DNA of 64,000 bases from Burkholderiales bacterium. GTDB taxonomy: Bacteria; Pseudomonadota; Gammaproteobacteria; Burkholderiales; Burkholderiaceae_C. The notes under the pieces were generated by a model. That model was not told the origin of the DNA. It searched no databases and saw only the letters and a list, made by a program, of their open reading frames with translations. Positions 49,372 to 58,696 of the stretch are shown piece by piece; the stretch's first letter is position 1, and every line of letters begins with the position of its first letter. The stretch is taken from positions 62,001-126,000 of the forward strand of contig JAIOOS010000006.1 in NCBI GenBank assembly GCA_021414305.1, in the 5' to 3' direction. Both the position numbers and the translations under genes were made by a program.

Positions 49372-50792
49372 GCACGTCGCCCGCGCCCCGCTTCACGGTG
49401 GAAGCAGTCGACCTGTTCGAGCGCGACGTCGTCCTGCGCATGCCGTTCCGCTTCGGCGTGGTCACGCTGACCCGCGCGCCGCAGGCCTTTGCCCGGGTGC
49501 GCATCCGCCTGGCCGACGGCCGCAGCGGCGAAGGCATGGCCGCCGAGCTGCTGGCGCCGAAGTGGTTCGACAAGAACCCGGCCCTCGGCAACGAAGACAA
49601 CTTCGAGCAGCTCCGCGCCGCGCTCGGCATCGCCCGGACGCTCTATCTCGACGGCAGCGCCGACACCGGCTTCGGCCGCTTCATCCGCCACTATCCGGCG
49701 CAGATCGAGCGGGCTGCCGCCCGGGGGCTCAATTCGCTGGTCGCGCTGTACGGCCCGGCCCTGCTCGACCGGGCCGCTCTCGACGCGCTGGGCCGCGCGC
49801 TCGACGAGCCGTTCCACGCGCTCGTTGCGCAGAACCGCGTGGGCCTCGTCGCGACCGGGCTCTGCCCCGACCTGGCCGGCTTCGACTTCGACGCCTTCCT
49901 CGCCCGCATGAAGCCCGCCGCGAGCATCGCCGCGCGCCACACCGTCGGCCTGGTCGACCCGATCACGCGCAGCGACCAGGCCGAGCGCGTCGGCGACGGC
50001 CTGCCGGAGACCCTCGAGGAGGTCGTCGCCACCTATGGCCAGCGCTGGTTCAAGCTGAAGGTGGCGGGCGACGTCGCCGCCGACGTGGAGCGGCTCGCGC
50101 GCATCGCCGGCGTTCTCGACCGCATGGAAGGCGCCTACGCCTGCAGCCTCGACGGCAACGAGCAGTACGACGACATCGAAGGCGTGCTGCAGCTCTGGCG
50201 CCGCATGCACGACGATCCGCGCCTCGCCCGCCTGTGCGCGAGCGTCGCCTTCGTCGAGCAGCCGATCAAGCGACAGACCGCGCTGGACCGCGACGTGAGC
50301 GCGCTCTCGGCCGAGACGCCGGTGATCATCGACGAGTCCGACGACGCGCTCGACGCCTTCGTGCGGGCGAAGGCCATGGGCTACCGCGGCGTCTCCTCGA
50401 AGACCTGCAAGGGCATCTACAAGTCGCTGATCAACGCCGCCCGCTGCGAAGCGTGGAACCGCGAAGAGCCCGGCCGCTACCTGATGAGCGCCGAGGACCT
50501 GACGATCCAGGCCGGCCTCGGCCTGCAGCAGGACCTGGCCCTGGTGTCGCTGCTCGGCATCCGCCACGTCGAGCGCAACGGCCATCACTATGTCAACGGC
50601 ATGGCGGCCTACTCGCCGGCGGAGCAGCAGCGTTTCCTCGATGCGCACCCCGACCTCTACGAGCGCAGCTTCGGCGCGGTGCGCGTGCGCATCCAGGAAG
50701 GCGAGCTCGCGATCGGCTCGCTCGGCGGCCCGGGCTTCGCCAGCGGCGCCGCGCCCGACTGGGCCTCGATGCGAACGATGAACACACCATGA
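49368..50792 (+). CDS. Enolase-superfamily (mandelate racemase/muconate lactonizing type) enzyme
   Basis: 474-residue protein, longer than most MR/MLE enzymes. Active-site elements of the C-terminal barrel are Lys229 and Lys231 (WFKLKVAGD), metal ligands Asp262 (LDGNEQYD), Glu297 (FVEQPIK) and Asp322-Glu323 (IIDESDD), and Lys345 with Lys348 (SSKTCKG) on the sixth strand. The long N-terminal part holds the capping domain (VVLRMPFRFGVVTLTRAPQA) plus an extra helical block at 75-190. It may dehydrate, racemise or cycloisomerise a carboxylate imported by the surrounding ABC system; the substrate is unknown. Confidence 0.85.
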
Positions 50793-51616
50793 GCATCATC
50801 AAGCCTCTCCCGGACGCCGGCGCCGCCGAGGCGAGCCTCGCGCAGCGCTTCGGCACCGCGTTCGTCTACTACCTGCCCAGCATCCTCGTGATCCTCGGCC
50901 TGCTGGTGCTCTGGCAGGTGGTGGTGATGGCGCTCGGCGTCAAGGAATACATCCTGCCCACCCCGCTGGCCGCCCTGCGCGCGCTCGCCAACCCGAACTA
51001 CAAGTGGACGGCCAACCTGCTCGCCACCCTCTACGCCGTGCTCGGCGCGTTCGCGCTCTCGGCCGTACTCGGCGTGCTGCTGGCGATCGTGATCGTCTGG
51101 AACGACCTGCTGCTGCGCACCGTGATGCCGGTGCTGATCCTGTTCAACACCTTGCCGAAGATCGCCCTGGCGCCGCTGTTCGTGGTGTGGATGGGCTACG
51201 GCATCTGGCCGAACATCGTCATCGGCACCACCATCGCGTTCTTTCCGATGGTGGTGAACACCGCCGTCGGCCTGGCCAGCGCCGAGCCGGAGATGCTGGA
51301 CCTCGTGCGCACGCTGAAGGCCGGGCGCTGGCAGGTGCTGAAGAAGATCCGCATCCCGAACGCGGTGCCCTACATCTTCGTGGGATTGAAGCTGAATGCG
51401 ACCATGAGCGTCATCGGCGCGCTGGTGGGCGAGTTCGTGGCTTCGGAGAAGGGCCTCGGCTCGCTCATCATCACCAGCGGCGTGACGATGGAAACGGCCC
51501 CCATCTTCGCATCGCTCACACTGATCTCGGCATTGGGTCTGGTCTTGTACGGCTTGGTCGTGGCCGTCGAGCACATCGTTGCGCCATGGGCGAACCGGGA
51601 AGGCACGACCAATTGA
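50789..51616 (+). CDS. ABC transporter permease (SsuC/TauC type)
   Basis: 275-residue inner-membrane permease with six hydrophobic segments. The EAA-loop lies in MLDLVRTLKAGRWQVLKKIR, followed by IPNAVPYIFVGLKLNATMSV and GALVGEFVASEKGLGSLIIT, signature of the nitrate/sulfonate/taurine permease family. FNTLPKIALAPLFVVWMGYG is another family mark. The ATG overlaps the stop of the enolase-superfamily gene. It pairs with the ATPase at 48598. Confidence 0.94.
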   Translation: MSIIKPLPDAGAAEASLAQRFGTAFVYYLPSILVILGLLVLWQVVVMALGVKEYILPTPLAALRALANPNYKWTANLLATLYAVLGAFALSAVLGVLLAIVIVWNDLLLRTVMPVLILFNTLPKIALAPLFVVWMGYGIWPNIVIGTTIAFFPMVVNTAVGLASAEPEMLDLVRTLKAGRWQVLKKIRIPNAVPYIFVGLKLNATMSVIGALVGEFVASEKGLGSLIITSGVTMETAPIFASLTLISALGLVLYGLVVAVEHIVAPWANREGTTN

Positions 51617-51636
51617 GCAACTACTGGAGACGAACC

Positions 51637-52635
51637 TTGAACAAGAAAGACTCTTTCGCCGTGCTGCGCCGCGTCGCGGCCGGCCTGGCGCTGGTAATGG
51701 CGCTGCCCGCGGTGGCGCAGGAAAAAATGCAGCTGCAGCTCAACTGGTTCCAGCTCGCCGACCACGCGCCCATCTACCTGGCGATGAAGAAGGGCTACTT
51801 CAAGGAAGAAGGCATCGAGCTGACCGTGCTGCGCGGCAGCGGTTCGGCCGACAGCGCCAAGAAGATCGATCTCGGCCAGGCCGACGTCGGCATCTCCGAC
51901 GCGCCCACCGTGCTCACCGCCATCAGCAAGGGCGCCAACCTCAAGATGGTGGCGGTCGTGTACGACAAGGCGGGCAACAACCTGTTCTTCCGCAAGAACG
52001 CGGCGATCAAGACGCCGAAGGACCTGGTGGGCAAGAAGATCGCGGTGCCGCCGGCCGATTCGCACCGCGTGCTGTGGCCCGCGTTCGCGGCGATCAACGG
52101 CGTCGACCCGAATTCGGTGACGCTGGTGAACATCAAGCCCGAGGGCAAGCAGGCGATCGTCGCCGCCGGCGAGGTGGACGGCGCGTTCGACCTGTACACC
52201 AGCTACGCGATCTGGGAAAAGGTGCTGGGCAAGGGCGAGGTCGGGCACATGCTGTGGGCCGACTTCGGCCTGCCCATCTACGGCCACACCTACTTCGTCA
52301 ACAACGACCTGATCAAGAAGAACCCGAAGCTGATCGAGAAGTTCCTGCGCGCCACCCACAAGGGCTGGCGCGACGCCAAGGCCAACCCCGCCGCGGCGAT
52401 CGAGGCGATGGTGGAGGCGGTGCCCGGGCTCGACGGCCCGACGCTGCTCGCGACCATGCCGCAGATCATGGACCTGTGCGTGACCGAGCGCTCGGCCAAG
52501 CACGGCCTCGGCTGGATCGAGCCCGAGCTGATGCAGAAGACCATCGACATCACGTTCGCGAACGTGAAGCCGGAAAAGCCGCTGGTCCTGGCCGACGTGT
52601 TCACCAACCAGTACAGCAGCAAGATCAAGCCGTAA
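51637..52635 (+). CDS. NMT1/THI5-like ABC transporter substrate-binding protein
   Basis: 332-residue periplasmic receptor. Signal peptide in residues 1-27 (VLRRVAAGLALVMALPAVAQ). The mature part begins MQLQLNWFQLADHAPIYLAM, matching the NMT1/THI5 group that binds pyrimidines, aromatics or sulfonates, with GYFKEEGIELTVLRGSGSAD and DLYTSYAIWEK. The start is TTG at 51637 with TGGAG upstream. It completes the transporter encoded at 48598 and 50789. The ligand cannot be assigned from sequence. Confidence 0.93.
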   Translation: MNKKDSFAVLRRVAAGLALVMALPAVAQEKMQLQLNWFQLADHAPIYLAMKKGYFKEEGIELTVLRGSGSADSAKKIDLGQADVGISDAPTVLTAISKGANLKMVAVVYDKAGNNLFFRKNAAIKTPKDLVGKKIAVPPADSHRVLWPAFAAINGVDPNSVTLVNIKPEGKQAIVAAGEVDGAFDLYTSYAIWEKVLGKGEVGHMLWADFGLPIYGHTYFVNNDLIKKNPKLIEKFLRATHKGWRDAKANPAAAIEAMVEAVPGLDGPTLLATMPQIMDLCVTERSAKHGLGWIEPELMQKTIDITFANVKPEKPLVLADVFTNQYSSKIKP

Positions 52636-52644
52636 GCTCTCGGC

Positions 52645-53439
52645 ATGGACAAACCCGAGATCCGCTTCGACGACGGCGCCGCCTACGAGGAGTTCATGGG
52701 CAAGTGGAGCCGGCTCGCCGGCGACACCTTCCTGCAGTGGCTCGCGCCCGCGCCCGGCCTGCGCTGGGTCGACGTCGGCTGCGGCAACGGGGCCTTCTCC
52801 GAGATGCTGCTCGAGCGCTGCGCGGCGCTCGAGGTGCAGGGCATCGACCCCTCGCCCGAGCAGCTCGCCTTCGCCCGCAGCCGCCTGGCCGCCGGCGCGC
52901 CGGCCGAGTTTCGCGTCGGCGACGCGATGGCCCTGCCCTGGGCCGACGCCGCGTTCGACGCGGCGGTGATGGCGCTGGTGATCTTCTTCGTGCCCGAGCC
53001 GGCCCGGGCCGTCGCCGAGATGGCGCGGGTGGTGAAGCCGGGCGGCAGCGTCTCGGCCTATTCGTGGGACATCCTCGGCGGCGGCTTTCCCTTTGCCGTC
53101 CTGCAAGACGAGATGGCCGCGCTCGGCATCGCCGCGCTCTGGCCGCCGAGCGTGGAGGCCGCGGGCCTCGAGGCCTCGCGCGCCCTCTGGCACGACGCGG
53201 GACTCGTGCGGATCGAGACGCGGGTGATCGAGGTGCAGCGCAGCTTCGACGACTTCGAGACCTTCTGGCGCATCGCCCGGACCGGGCCGCGCCTCCTTCC
53301 CCGCCTCGCCGCCATGCCGGCCGAGGAGCTGGCGCGCCTGAAGGAGGGCGTGCGCCGGCGCCTGCCCGCCGCCGACGCCAGCGGCAAGGTGACCTGCGCG
53401 GCGCGGGCCAACGCGATCAAGGGACGCGTACCGGGCTGA
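52645..53439 (+). CDS. Class I SAM-dependent methyltransferase
   Basis: 264-residue methyltransferase_11-type protein. Motif I is WVDVGCGNGAFSEML, motif II EVQGIDPSPEQLAFARSRL, motif III RVGDAMALPWADAAFDAAVM and the post-motif EMARVVKPGGSVSAYSWD. It most resembles UbiE/phytanoyl-type methyltransferases of unknown substrate. It lies 9 bp after the binding-protein gene, so it may be the last gene of the transport operon. Only a weak ribosome-binding site is visible. Confidence 0.9.
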   Translation: MDKPEIRFDDGAAYEEFMGKWSRLAGDTFLQWLAPAPGLRWVDVGCGNGAFSEMLLERCAALEVQGIDPSPEQLAFARSRLAAGAPAEFRVGDAMALPWADAAFDAAVMALVIFFVPEPARAVAEMARVVKPGGSVSAYSWDILGGGFPFAVLQDEMAALGIAALWPPSVEAAGLEASRALWHDAGLVRIETRVIEVQRSFDDFETFWRIARTGPRLLPRLAAMPAEELARLKEGVRRRLPAADASGKVTCAARANAIKGRVPG

Positions 53440-53478
53440 GCGGCGCGCCGCCGCGGTGCGGGGCCGCCGGCACCGACC

Positions 53479-53519
53479 TTGAGGCGGGTCAAGGCCTCCC
53501 GGCGCTTTCGCCCTAGGCT
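53479..53519 (+). promoter_or_regulatory. FNR/ANR-type box with a -10 at class II spacing
   Basis: TTGAGGCGGGTCAA (53479-53492) has both TTGA and TCAA half-sites of an FNR/ANR/DNR operator. A TAGGCT (53514-53519) placed as a -10 would start transcription near 53526, putting the box centre at about -41, the geometry of class II FNR-activated promoters. The inner positions (usually T and A) are G and G, so binding strength is uncertain. The gene it would serve is the nitroreductase at 53547. Confidence 0.6.
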
Positions 53520-53546
53520 GGGCGATCGCCATCGGAGGTGCCGACC

Positions 53547-54191
53547 ATGAACACGCTCACCAAACTGGCCCTCGGCCTGATGGGCCACAACCCGCCGCGC
53601 CCGCCGATCGGCGAGGCGGCCGGCACGCGCACGCTGCCGCCGCCGCGCCGGGAAGGCGGCATGCCGTTGATGCAGGCCCTCGCTCAGCGCCAGTCGTCGC
53701 GCGACTTCGGGCCCCAGGCGCTGGACGATCAGCAGCTGTCGGACCTGCTCTGGGCCGTCGCCGGCGTCAACCGCCCGACCCTCGGCGGGCGAACCGCGCC
53801 GAGCGCGATGAACGCGCAGGAGGTGCTGCTGTACGCCGCGATGCCGCAGGGCCTGTACCGCTACGAGCCGACGGCCCATGAGCTGCAGCTCGCCGCGCCG
53901 AGCGACGTGCGACGCGTCACCGGCTACCAGGACTTCGTCGACGACGCGGCGCTCGATCTGGTGTTCGTGGCCGATCACTCGCGCATGGCGCTGGTGCCGG
54001 CGGCACAGCGCACCGTCTTCGCCGGCATGGCGGCAGGGGCGATGGCGCAGAACGCGTATCTCTTCTGCGCTTCGGCCGGGCTGGCCGCCGTGGCGCGTGC
54101 CTGGTTCGACCGCGACGCCCTCGGCAAGGCGATGAACCTGGGCAACGACGAGCACCTCCTGCTGGCGCAGACCGTGGGCCGCCGCAGGTGA
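53547..54191 (+). CDS. SagB-type nitroreductase family protein
   Basis: 214-residue FMN-binding nitroreductase-fold enzyme. Visible are LMQALAQRQSSRDFGPQALD (FMN phosphate contacts), LSDLLWAVAGVNRP, GGRTAPSAMNAQEVLLYAAM and FAGMAAGAMAQNAYLFCASA. A short N-terminal hydrophobic lead (TLTKLALGLMGHNPP) precedes the domain. SagB-like enzymes range from peptide oxidases to general NAD(P)H oxidoreductases. GGAGG supports ATG 53547. Its stop overlaps the GTG of the P-type ATPase gene. A candidate FNR/ANR promoter lies upstream. Confidence 0.88.
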   Translation: MNTLTKLALGLMGHNPPRPPIGEAAGTRTLPPPRREGGMPLMQALAQRQSSRDFGPQALDDQQLSDLLWAVAGVNRPTLGGRTAPSAMNAQEVLLYAAMPQGLYRYEPTAHELQLAAPSDVRRVTGYQDFVDDAALDLVFVADHSRMALVPAAQRTVFAGMAAGAMAQNAYLFCASAGLAAVARAWFDRDALGKAMNLGNDEHLLLAQTVGRRR

Positions 54192-56782
54192 ATCGCCGGC
54201 GGTCCGGATCCCGACGACATCCGGACCCGCGTTCGCAGCCCGTCCCGGACGGCTACTGGAGCCTTCCGGCGGCGAGCCTGCTGGCCGAGCTGAGGTCCGA
54301 CGCCGGCGGACTGTCCCATGGCGAAGCCGCCGCTCGCCTGCGCCGACAGGGCCCGAACTCGCTCGACACGGCCAAGCGGGCGACGGCGCTGGTCCTCTTC
54401 GTCAACCAGTTCAGGAGTCCGCTGGTCCTGATCCTGATCTTCGCGTCGATCATCTCCCTGGTCGCTGCGGAGTGGATCGATGCCGGCGTCGTGCTGGCCA
54501 TCGTCTTCGGCAGCACCCTGCTCGGTTTCGCGCAGGAATACATCGCCGGCGCCGCGATCGAGAAGCTGCGTTCGAAGGTCAACATCCATTCGAGCGTCGT
54601 GCGCGACGGGCAGGCGCGGACGCTGCCTTCTTCGCGGCTGGTGCAGGGCGACGTGGTGCTGCTCTCCGCCGGCAGCCTGGTCCCGGCCGACGGTGTCGTC
54701 CTGGAGGCGAAGGACTGCTTCGTCAACCAGGCGGTGCTCACCGGCGAAACCTTTCCCGCGGAGAAGAAGCCCGGCGTCGTCGCCGCCAAGGCGGCGCTGG
54801 CGGAGCGCGGCAACAGCGTGTTCATGGGCACCAGCGTGAGCAGCGGCACCGCGCGCATGCTGATCGTCCAGACCGGCAAGGCGACCGTCTTCGGGCAGAT
54901 CGCCGGCAAGCTGGTGCTGCGCCCGCCCCTGACCGAGTTCGAGAGCGGGCTGCAGCGCTTCGGCTTCCTGCTCACGCGCGTCATGCTGGTGATGGTGGTG
55001 GCGGTCCTCGCGATCAACATCTTCGTCGCCAAGCCGCCGATCGACTCGCTCCTCTTCGCGCTGGCCCTGGCGGTGGGCCTCACCCCCGAGATGCTGCCCG
55101 CCATCGTCAGCATCACGCTCTCGCACGGCGCCAAGCGCATGGCGCGGCTGGGCGTGATCGTGCGTCGCCTGAACTCGATCGAGAACCTGGGCAGCATGGA
55201 CGTCCTGTGCACCGACAAGACCGGCACCCTGACGGCGGGCGTGATCGAGCTCGACGCCGCGGTCGATGTCGCCGGGCAGCCCAGCGCGGCGGTCCTGCGC
55301 CTGGCCGGCATCAACGCCCGATTCCAGTCCGGCCTCGCCAATCCGCTCGACGAGGCGGTGATCGCCGCGACGAAGAAGGCCGACATGGATCTCGGCCCGG
55401 TGCAGAAGGTCGACGAGATTCCCTACGACTTCGTCCGCAAGTGCCTGTCGGTGGTGGCCGTCGACGGCGCCGATCCGGCCGGCGGGCGCAGGCTGATCAC
55501 CAAGGGCGCGCTCGACAAGGTACTGGCCCTGTGCACCAGCGCGGGCATCGAGCGGGCAGCGCTCGATGCCGCCACGCGCGAACGCATCGAGGCCCGCTTC
55601 GAGGAATGGAGCGGCCGCGGCTATCGCGTGCTGGGCGTGGCCTCGCGCGCCGTGGAGGAGCGCAGCGGCTCCTATGTACGCGCCGACGAACAAGGCCTGA
55701 ACTTCGCCGGCTTCCTGCTCTTCATGGATCCGCCCAAGGCCGACGCCCGCCAGGCCCTCGTCGACCTGGCGCAGCGCGGCGTGCAGCTCAAGATCATCAC
55801 CGGCGACAACCACAAGGTCGCACGCTACGTCGCCGCGGCCCTCGACCTGCGCGACGCCAGCGTCATGACCGGCCGGGAGCTCAACGAGCTGGGCGACGGA
55901 GCGCTCCTGCATGCCGCGGCGCGGACCACCGTCTTCGCCGAGGTGGACCCGAACCAGAAGGAGCGCATCATCCTGGCGCTGCAGAAGACCGGCCACGTGG
56001 TCGGCTACCTCGGCGACGGCATCAACGACGCGCTCGCCCTGCACGCCGCCGACGTCGGCATCTCGGTCGACACCGCGGTCGACGTGGCCAAGGAAGCGGC
56101 CGACTTCGTCCTGCTGCGCAAGGACCTCGGCATCCTGCGCAAGGGCATCGACGAAGGCCGGCTGACCTTCTCGAACACCCTGAAGTACATCCTCACCACC
56201 ATCAGCGCCAACTTCGGCAACATGTTCAGCATGGCCGTGGCCTCGGTCTTCCTGCCGTTCCTGCCGCTGCTCGCCTCGCAGATCCTGCTCAACAACTTCC
56301 TCTCCGACATTCCCGCCACGGCGATCGCCGGCGACCGGGTGGACCCGGAGTGGCTGGCCCGGCCGCGCCGCTGGAACACGGCCTTCATCCGCGACTACAT
56401 GGTGCTGTTCGGCCTGCTCAGCTCCCTGTTCGACCTGCTGACCTTCGCCGCGCTGCTGTGGGTATTCCAGGCCGCGCCGGAGGCGTTTCGGACCGGCTGG
56501 TTCATCGAGTCGCTGCTCACGGAGCTGGTGATCGCGCTGGTGGTGCGCACCCGGCGCCCGTTCTATCGCAGCCGGCCGGGGAACTGGCTCTTGATCAGCA
56601 CCGTGGCGGTGATGGCGATCGCGCTGGCGCTGCCCTACCTGCCGTTCAGCTCGATCTTCGGCTTCGTGCCGCTGCCCGCGCCGCTGATGCTCGGCATGAT
56701 CGGGTTGACGCTGGCCTACGTGTTCGCCGTCGAGTTGGCGAAGAAGTGGTTCTACGCGCGCGCCGGCAACGAGAACAAGTAG
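54188..56782 (+). CDS. mgtA: Magnesium-translocating P-type ATPase (MgtA/MgtB-like)
   Basis: 864-residue P3B-type ATPase. N-terminal cation-ATPase domain, TGETFPAEK in the actuator domain, phosphorylation motif DVLCTDKTGTLTAGVIELD, nucleotide-site KGALDKVLALC, hinge YLGDGINDALALHAADVGIS and about ten membrane helices. The motif VGLTPEMLPAIVSITLSHGA in helix M4 is typical of Mg2+ importers. The GTG start overlaps the nitroreductase stop (GTGA). It would be co-expressed from the FNR-like promoter; oxygen-limitation control of an Mg2+ pump is inferred. Confidence 0.92.
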   Translation: MNRRRSGSRRHPDPRSQPVPDGYWSLPAASLLAELRSDAGGLSHGEAAARLRRQGPNSLDTAKRATALVLFVNQFRSPLVLILIFASIISLVAAEWIDAGVVLAIVFGSTLLGFAQEYIAGAAIEKLRSKVNIHSSVVRDGQARTLPSSRLVQGDVVLLSAGSLVPADGVVLEAKDCFVNQAVLTGETFPAEKKPGVVAAKAALAERGNSVFMGTSVSSGTARMLIVQTGKATVFGQIAGKLVLRPPLTEFESGLQRFGFLLTRVMLVMVVAVLAINIFVAKPPIDSLLFALALAVGLTPEMLPAIVSITLSHGAKRMARLGVIVRRLNSIENLGSMDVLCTDKTGTLTAGVIELDAAVDVAGQPSAAVLRLAGINARFQSGLANPLDEAVIAATKKADMDLGPVQKVDEIPYDFVRKCLSVVAVDGADPAGGRRLITKGALDKVLALCTSAGIERAALDAATRERIEARFEEWSGRGYRVLGVASRAVEERSGSYVRADEQGLNFAGFLLFMDPPKADARQALVDLAQRGVQLKIITGDNHKVARYVAAALDLRDASVMTGRELNELGDGALLHAAARTTVFAEVDPNQKERIILALQKTGHVVGYLGDGINDALALHAADVGISVDTAVDVAKEAADFVLLRKDLGILRKGIDEGRLTFSNTLKYILTTISANFGNMFSMAVASVFLPFLPLLASQILLNNFLSDIPATAIAGDRVDPEWLARPRRWNTAFIRDYMVLFGLLSSLFDLLTFAALLWVFQAAPEAFRTGWFIESLLTELVIALVVRTRRPFYRSRPGNWLLISTVAVMAIALALPYLPFSSIFGFVPLPAPLMLGMIGLTLAYVFAVELAKKWFYARAGNENK

Positions 56783-56789
56783 AACGGGC

Positions 56790-57188
56790 TCAGGCGCCGT
56801 CGCTCGGCCTGTCGTCGGAGACGAAGGCCTGGACCTCGATCTCCACCTTCGCGCCCTTGTAGAGCACCGCCTGGACGCACGAGCGCGCGGGCAACGCGCC
56901 GCCGAAGTGCTTCGCGTACTCTTCGTTGAAGGCGGCGAAATCGGCGAGGTCGGCGAGCCAGATCGTCGCCCTCACCACCTGCGCCAGCGACGCGCCGCAC
57001 TCCTCGAGCGTCGCGGCGATGCGCTCCAGCACCACTCGCGTCTGCACCTGCACGTCGCCGGGGACGATGTTGGCCTGGGCATCCATCGCCAGCACGCCGG
57101 AGAGGAAGAGGAAGTCGCCTGCGCGCACGGCCTTCGAGAACGGCACCGGCAGCGGCGTCGGGTAACGGTGGATCGACGCGGCGCTCAT
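56790..57188 (-). CDS. ridA: RidA family reactive-intermediate deaminase
   Basis: 132-residue YjgF/YER057c/UK114-type trimeric deaminase that hydrolyses enamine/imine intermediates. Visible are PFSKAVRAGDFLFLSGVLAM, VLERIAATLEECGASLAQVV, RATIWLADLADFAAFNEEYA and the C-terminal catalytic-arginine segment LPARSCVQAVLYKGAKVEIE. It is coupled by ATGA to the D-aminoacylase gene, where it would clean up imines formed during D-amino acid breakdown. Convergent with the P-type ATPase gene 7 bp away. Confidence 0.93.
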   Translation of the reverse strand: MSAASIHRYPTPLPVPFSKAVRAGDFLFLSGVLAMDAQANIVPGDVQVQTRVVLERIAATLEECGASLAQVVRATIWLADLADFAAFNEEYAKHFGGALPARSCVQAVLYKGAKVEIEVQAFVSDDRPSDGA

Positions 57189-58660
57189 GCCGCGGCTCCT
57201 CGGGGCGCAGCCGAAGGCGTGCGCTTCAGCACCTGGCCGCGGCGCACGCCTGTGGAGCGCCCGCCTTCCCAGGCGACGCCGCCGTTGACGATGACCGCGT
57301 GGATGCCCTCTGCCGGCGTCGTCGGCGCTTCGTAGGTGGCGGCGTCGCGGATCGTCGCCGCGTCGAACAGCACCAGGTCGGCGTGCTGGCCGACCGTGAC
57401 GGTGCCGCGGTCGGCGAGACCGAAGTTGCGCGCGGTGAGCCCGGTCATCTTCCAAACCGCGGTCTCGAGCGGGAACAGGCCGACCTCGCGGCTGTAGTGG
57501 CCGAGCACGCGCGGGAAGGTGCCCCAGAGGCGCGGGTGCGGCTTCTCGCCGGTGGGAATGCCGTCGGAGCCGATCATGGTCTCGTCGAAGGCGAGAATGC
57601 GCTGCACGTCGGGCTCGTCCATGAGGAAATAGATCGCGGTGCCGGGCTGCATGCGCCGCGCCGCCTCGCTTTCGGCCACGCCCCACTCGGCGGCGATGTC
57701 GCCGAGGTCGCGGCCGGCGCACTCGGGGTGCGGCGTGCTGGAGGCGATGAGCACCCGGCCGTCGAGCATGCCCCGGTCGGTGCGGATCATGGTCGAGCCT
57801 GCCGTATAGGGATAGCAGTCGAGGCAGACCTGCTGCCCCTTCATCGTCTCGCGGATGAAGGCGAGCGTCTCGGTCGAGCGGCCGAAGTTCGGCTTGTTCT
57901 GCACCTTGTGGTGCGAGACCACGACCGGAATGCCGAGCGCGCGGCCGATGCGGAACGTCTCGTCCAGCGCCTCCATCACCTTCGACGACTCGTCGCGCAT
58001 GTGCGTGACGTAGAGCCCGCCATGCACCGCGAGCGGCCGGCCGACCTCGACGATCTCCTCGGTGCTCGCCTTCACCGCCGGCGGATAGAAGGTGCCGGTC
58101 GAGAGGCCGATCGCGCCGGCTTCGAGCGCCTCGACCAGCAGCGCCTGCATCGCCGCGATCTCCTCGCCCGTGGCCTCGCGGTCGAGCGATTCCATGGTCG
58201 CGGCGCGCAGCGTCGAGTGGCCGACGAGTGCGGCGACGTTGGTCGCGGCCGGCCGCGCGCGCAGCGCCGCGACCCAGCCGGCGAAGGTGGAATGGCGCTC
58301 GGCGTCGGGCACGTCGAGCAGGTCGAGCGGCATCGGCAGCTTCATGCCCTTCTTCAGCGGCGCGGCGCTGATGCCGCAGTTGCCGGCGACCACCGTCGTC
58401 ACACCCTGCGAGACCTTGAACGCCATGTCGGGCTGGGCGAAGAGCGCCTGGTCGTCGTGGGTGTGCGCGTCGATGAAGCCCGGCGCGACGATCAGGCCGG
58501 CGGCAGCTATCGTCCGCGTGGCGCTGGCGCCGGCGAGGTCGCCGACGGCGGCGATACGGCCGTCCTTCACGCCGACATCGGCATCGAAGCGCGGCGCCTT
58601 GGTTCCGTCGATGACGGTGCCGCCGCGGATCAGCAAATCGAAGGTGGGGGTCGTGCTCAT
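57185..58660 (-). CDS. N-acyl-D-amino-acid deacylase (D-aminoacylase)
   Basis: 491-residue amidohydrolase-superfamily enzyme releasing D-amino acids from N-acyl or N-terminal-blocked D-peptides. The zinc ligands begin with His66 and His68 (GFIDAHTHDD), Cys95 in VAGNCGISA, the carboxylate/His segments YVTHMRDESSKVMEALDETF and VVVSHHKVQNK, and IGSDGIPTGEKPHPRLWG, a strong family signature. The C-terminal beta segment VTVGQHADLVLFDAATI closes the composite barrel. It lies downstream of a peptide ABC transporter in one operon. GAGGA precedes the ATG. Confidence 0.93.
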   Translation of the reverse strand: MSTTPTFDLLIRGGTVIDGTKAPRFDADVGVKDGRIAAVGDLAGASATRTIAAAGLIVAPGFIDAHTHDDQALFAQPDMAFKVSQGVTTVVAGNCGISAAPLKKGMKLPMPLDLLDVPDAERHSTFAGWVAALRARPAATNVAALVGHSTLRAATMESLDREATGEEIAAMQALLVEALEAGAIGLSTGTFYPPAVKASTEEIVEVGRPLAVHGGLYVTHMRDESSKVMEALDETFRIGRALGIPVVVSHHKVQNKPNFGRSTETLAFIRETMKGQQVCLDCYPYTAGSTMIRTDRGMLDGRVLIASSTPHPECAGRDLGDIAAEWGVAESEAARRMQPGTAIYFLMDEPDVQRILAFDETMIGSDGIPTGEKPHPRLWGTFPRVLGHYSREVGLFPLETAVWKMTGLTARNFGLADRGTVTVGQHADLVLFDAATIRDAATYEAPTTPAEGIHAVIVNGGVAWEGGRSTGVRRGQVLKRTPSAAPRGAAA

Positions 58661-58696
58661 GCAGGTCCTCGTCGAGGTATTCGTTGGTTCGTTCGT

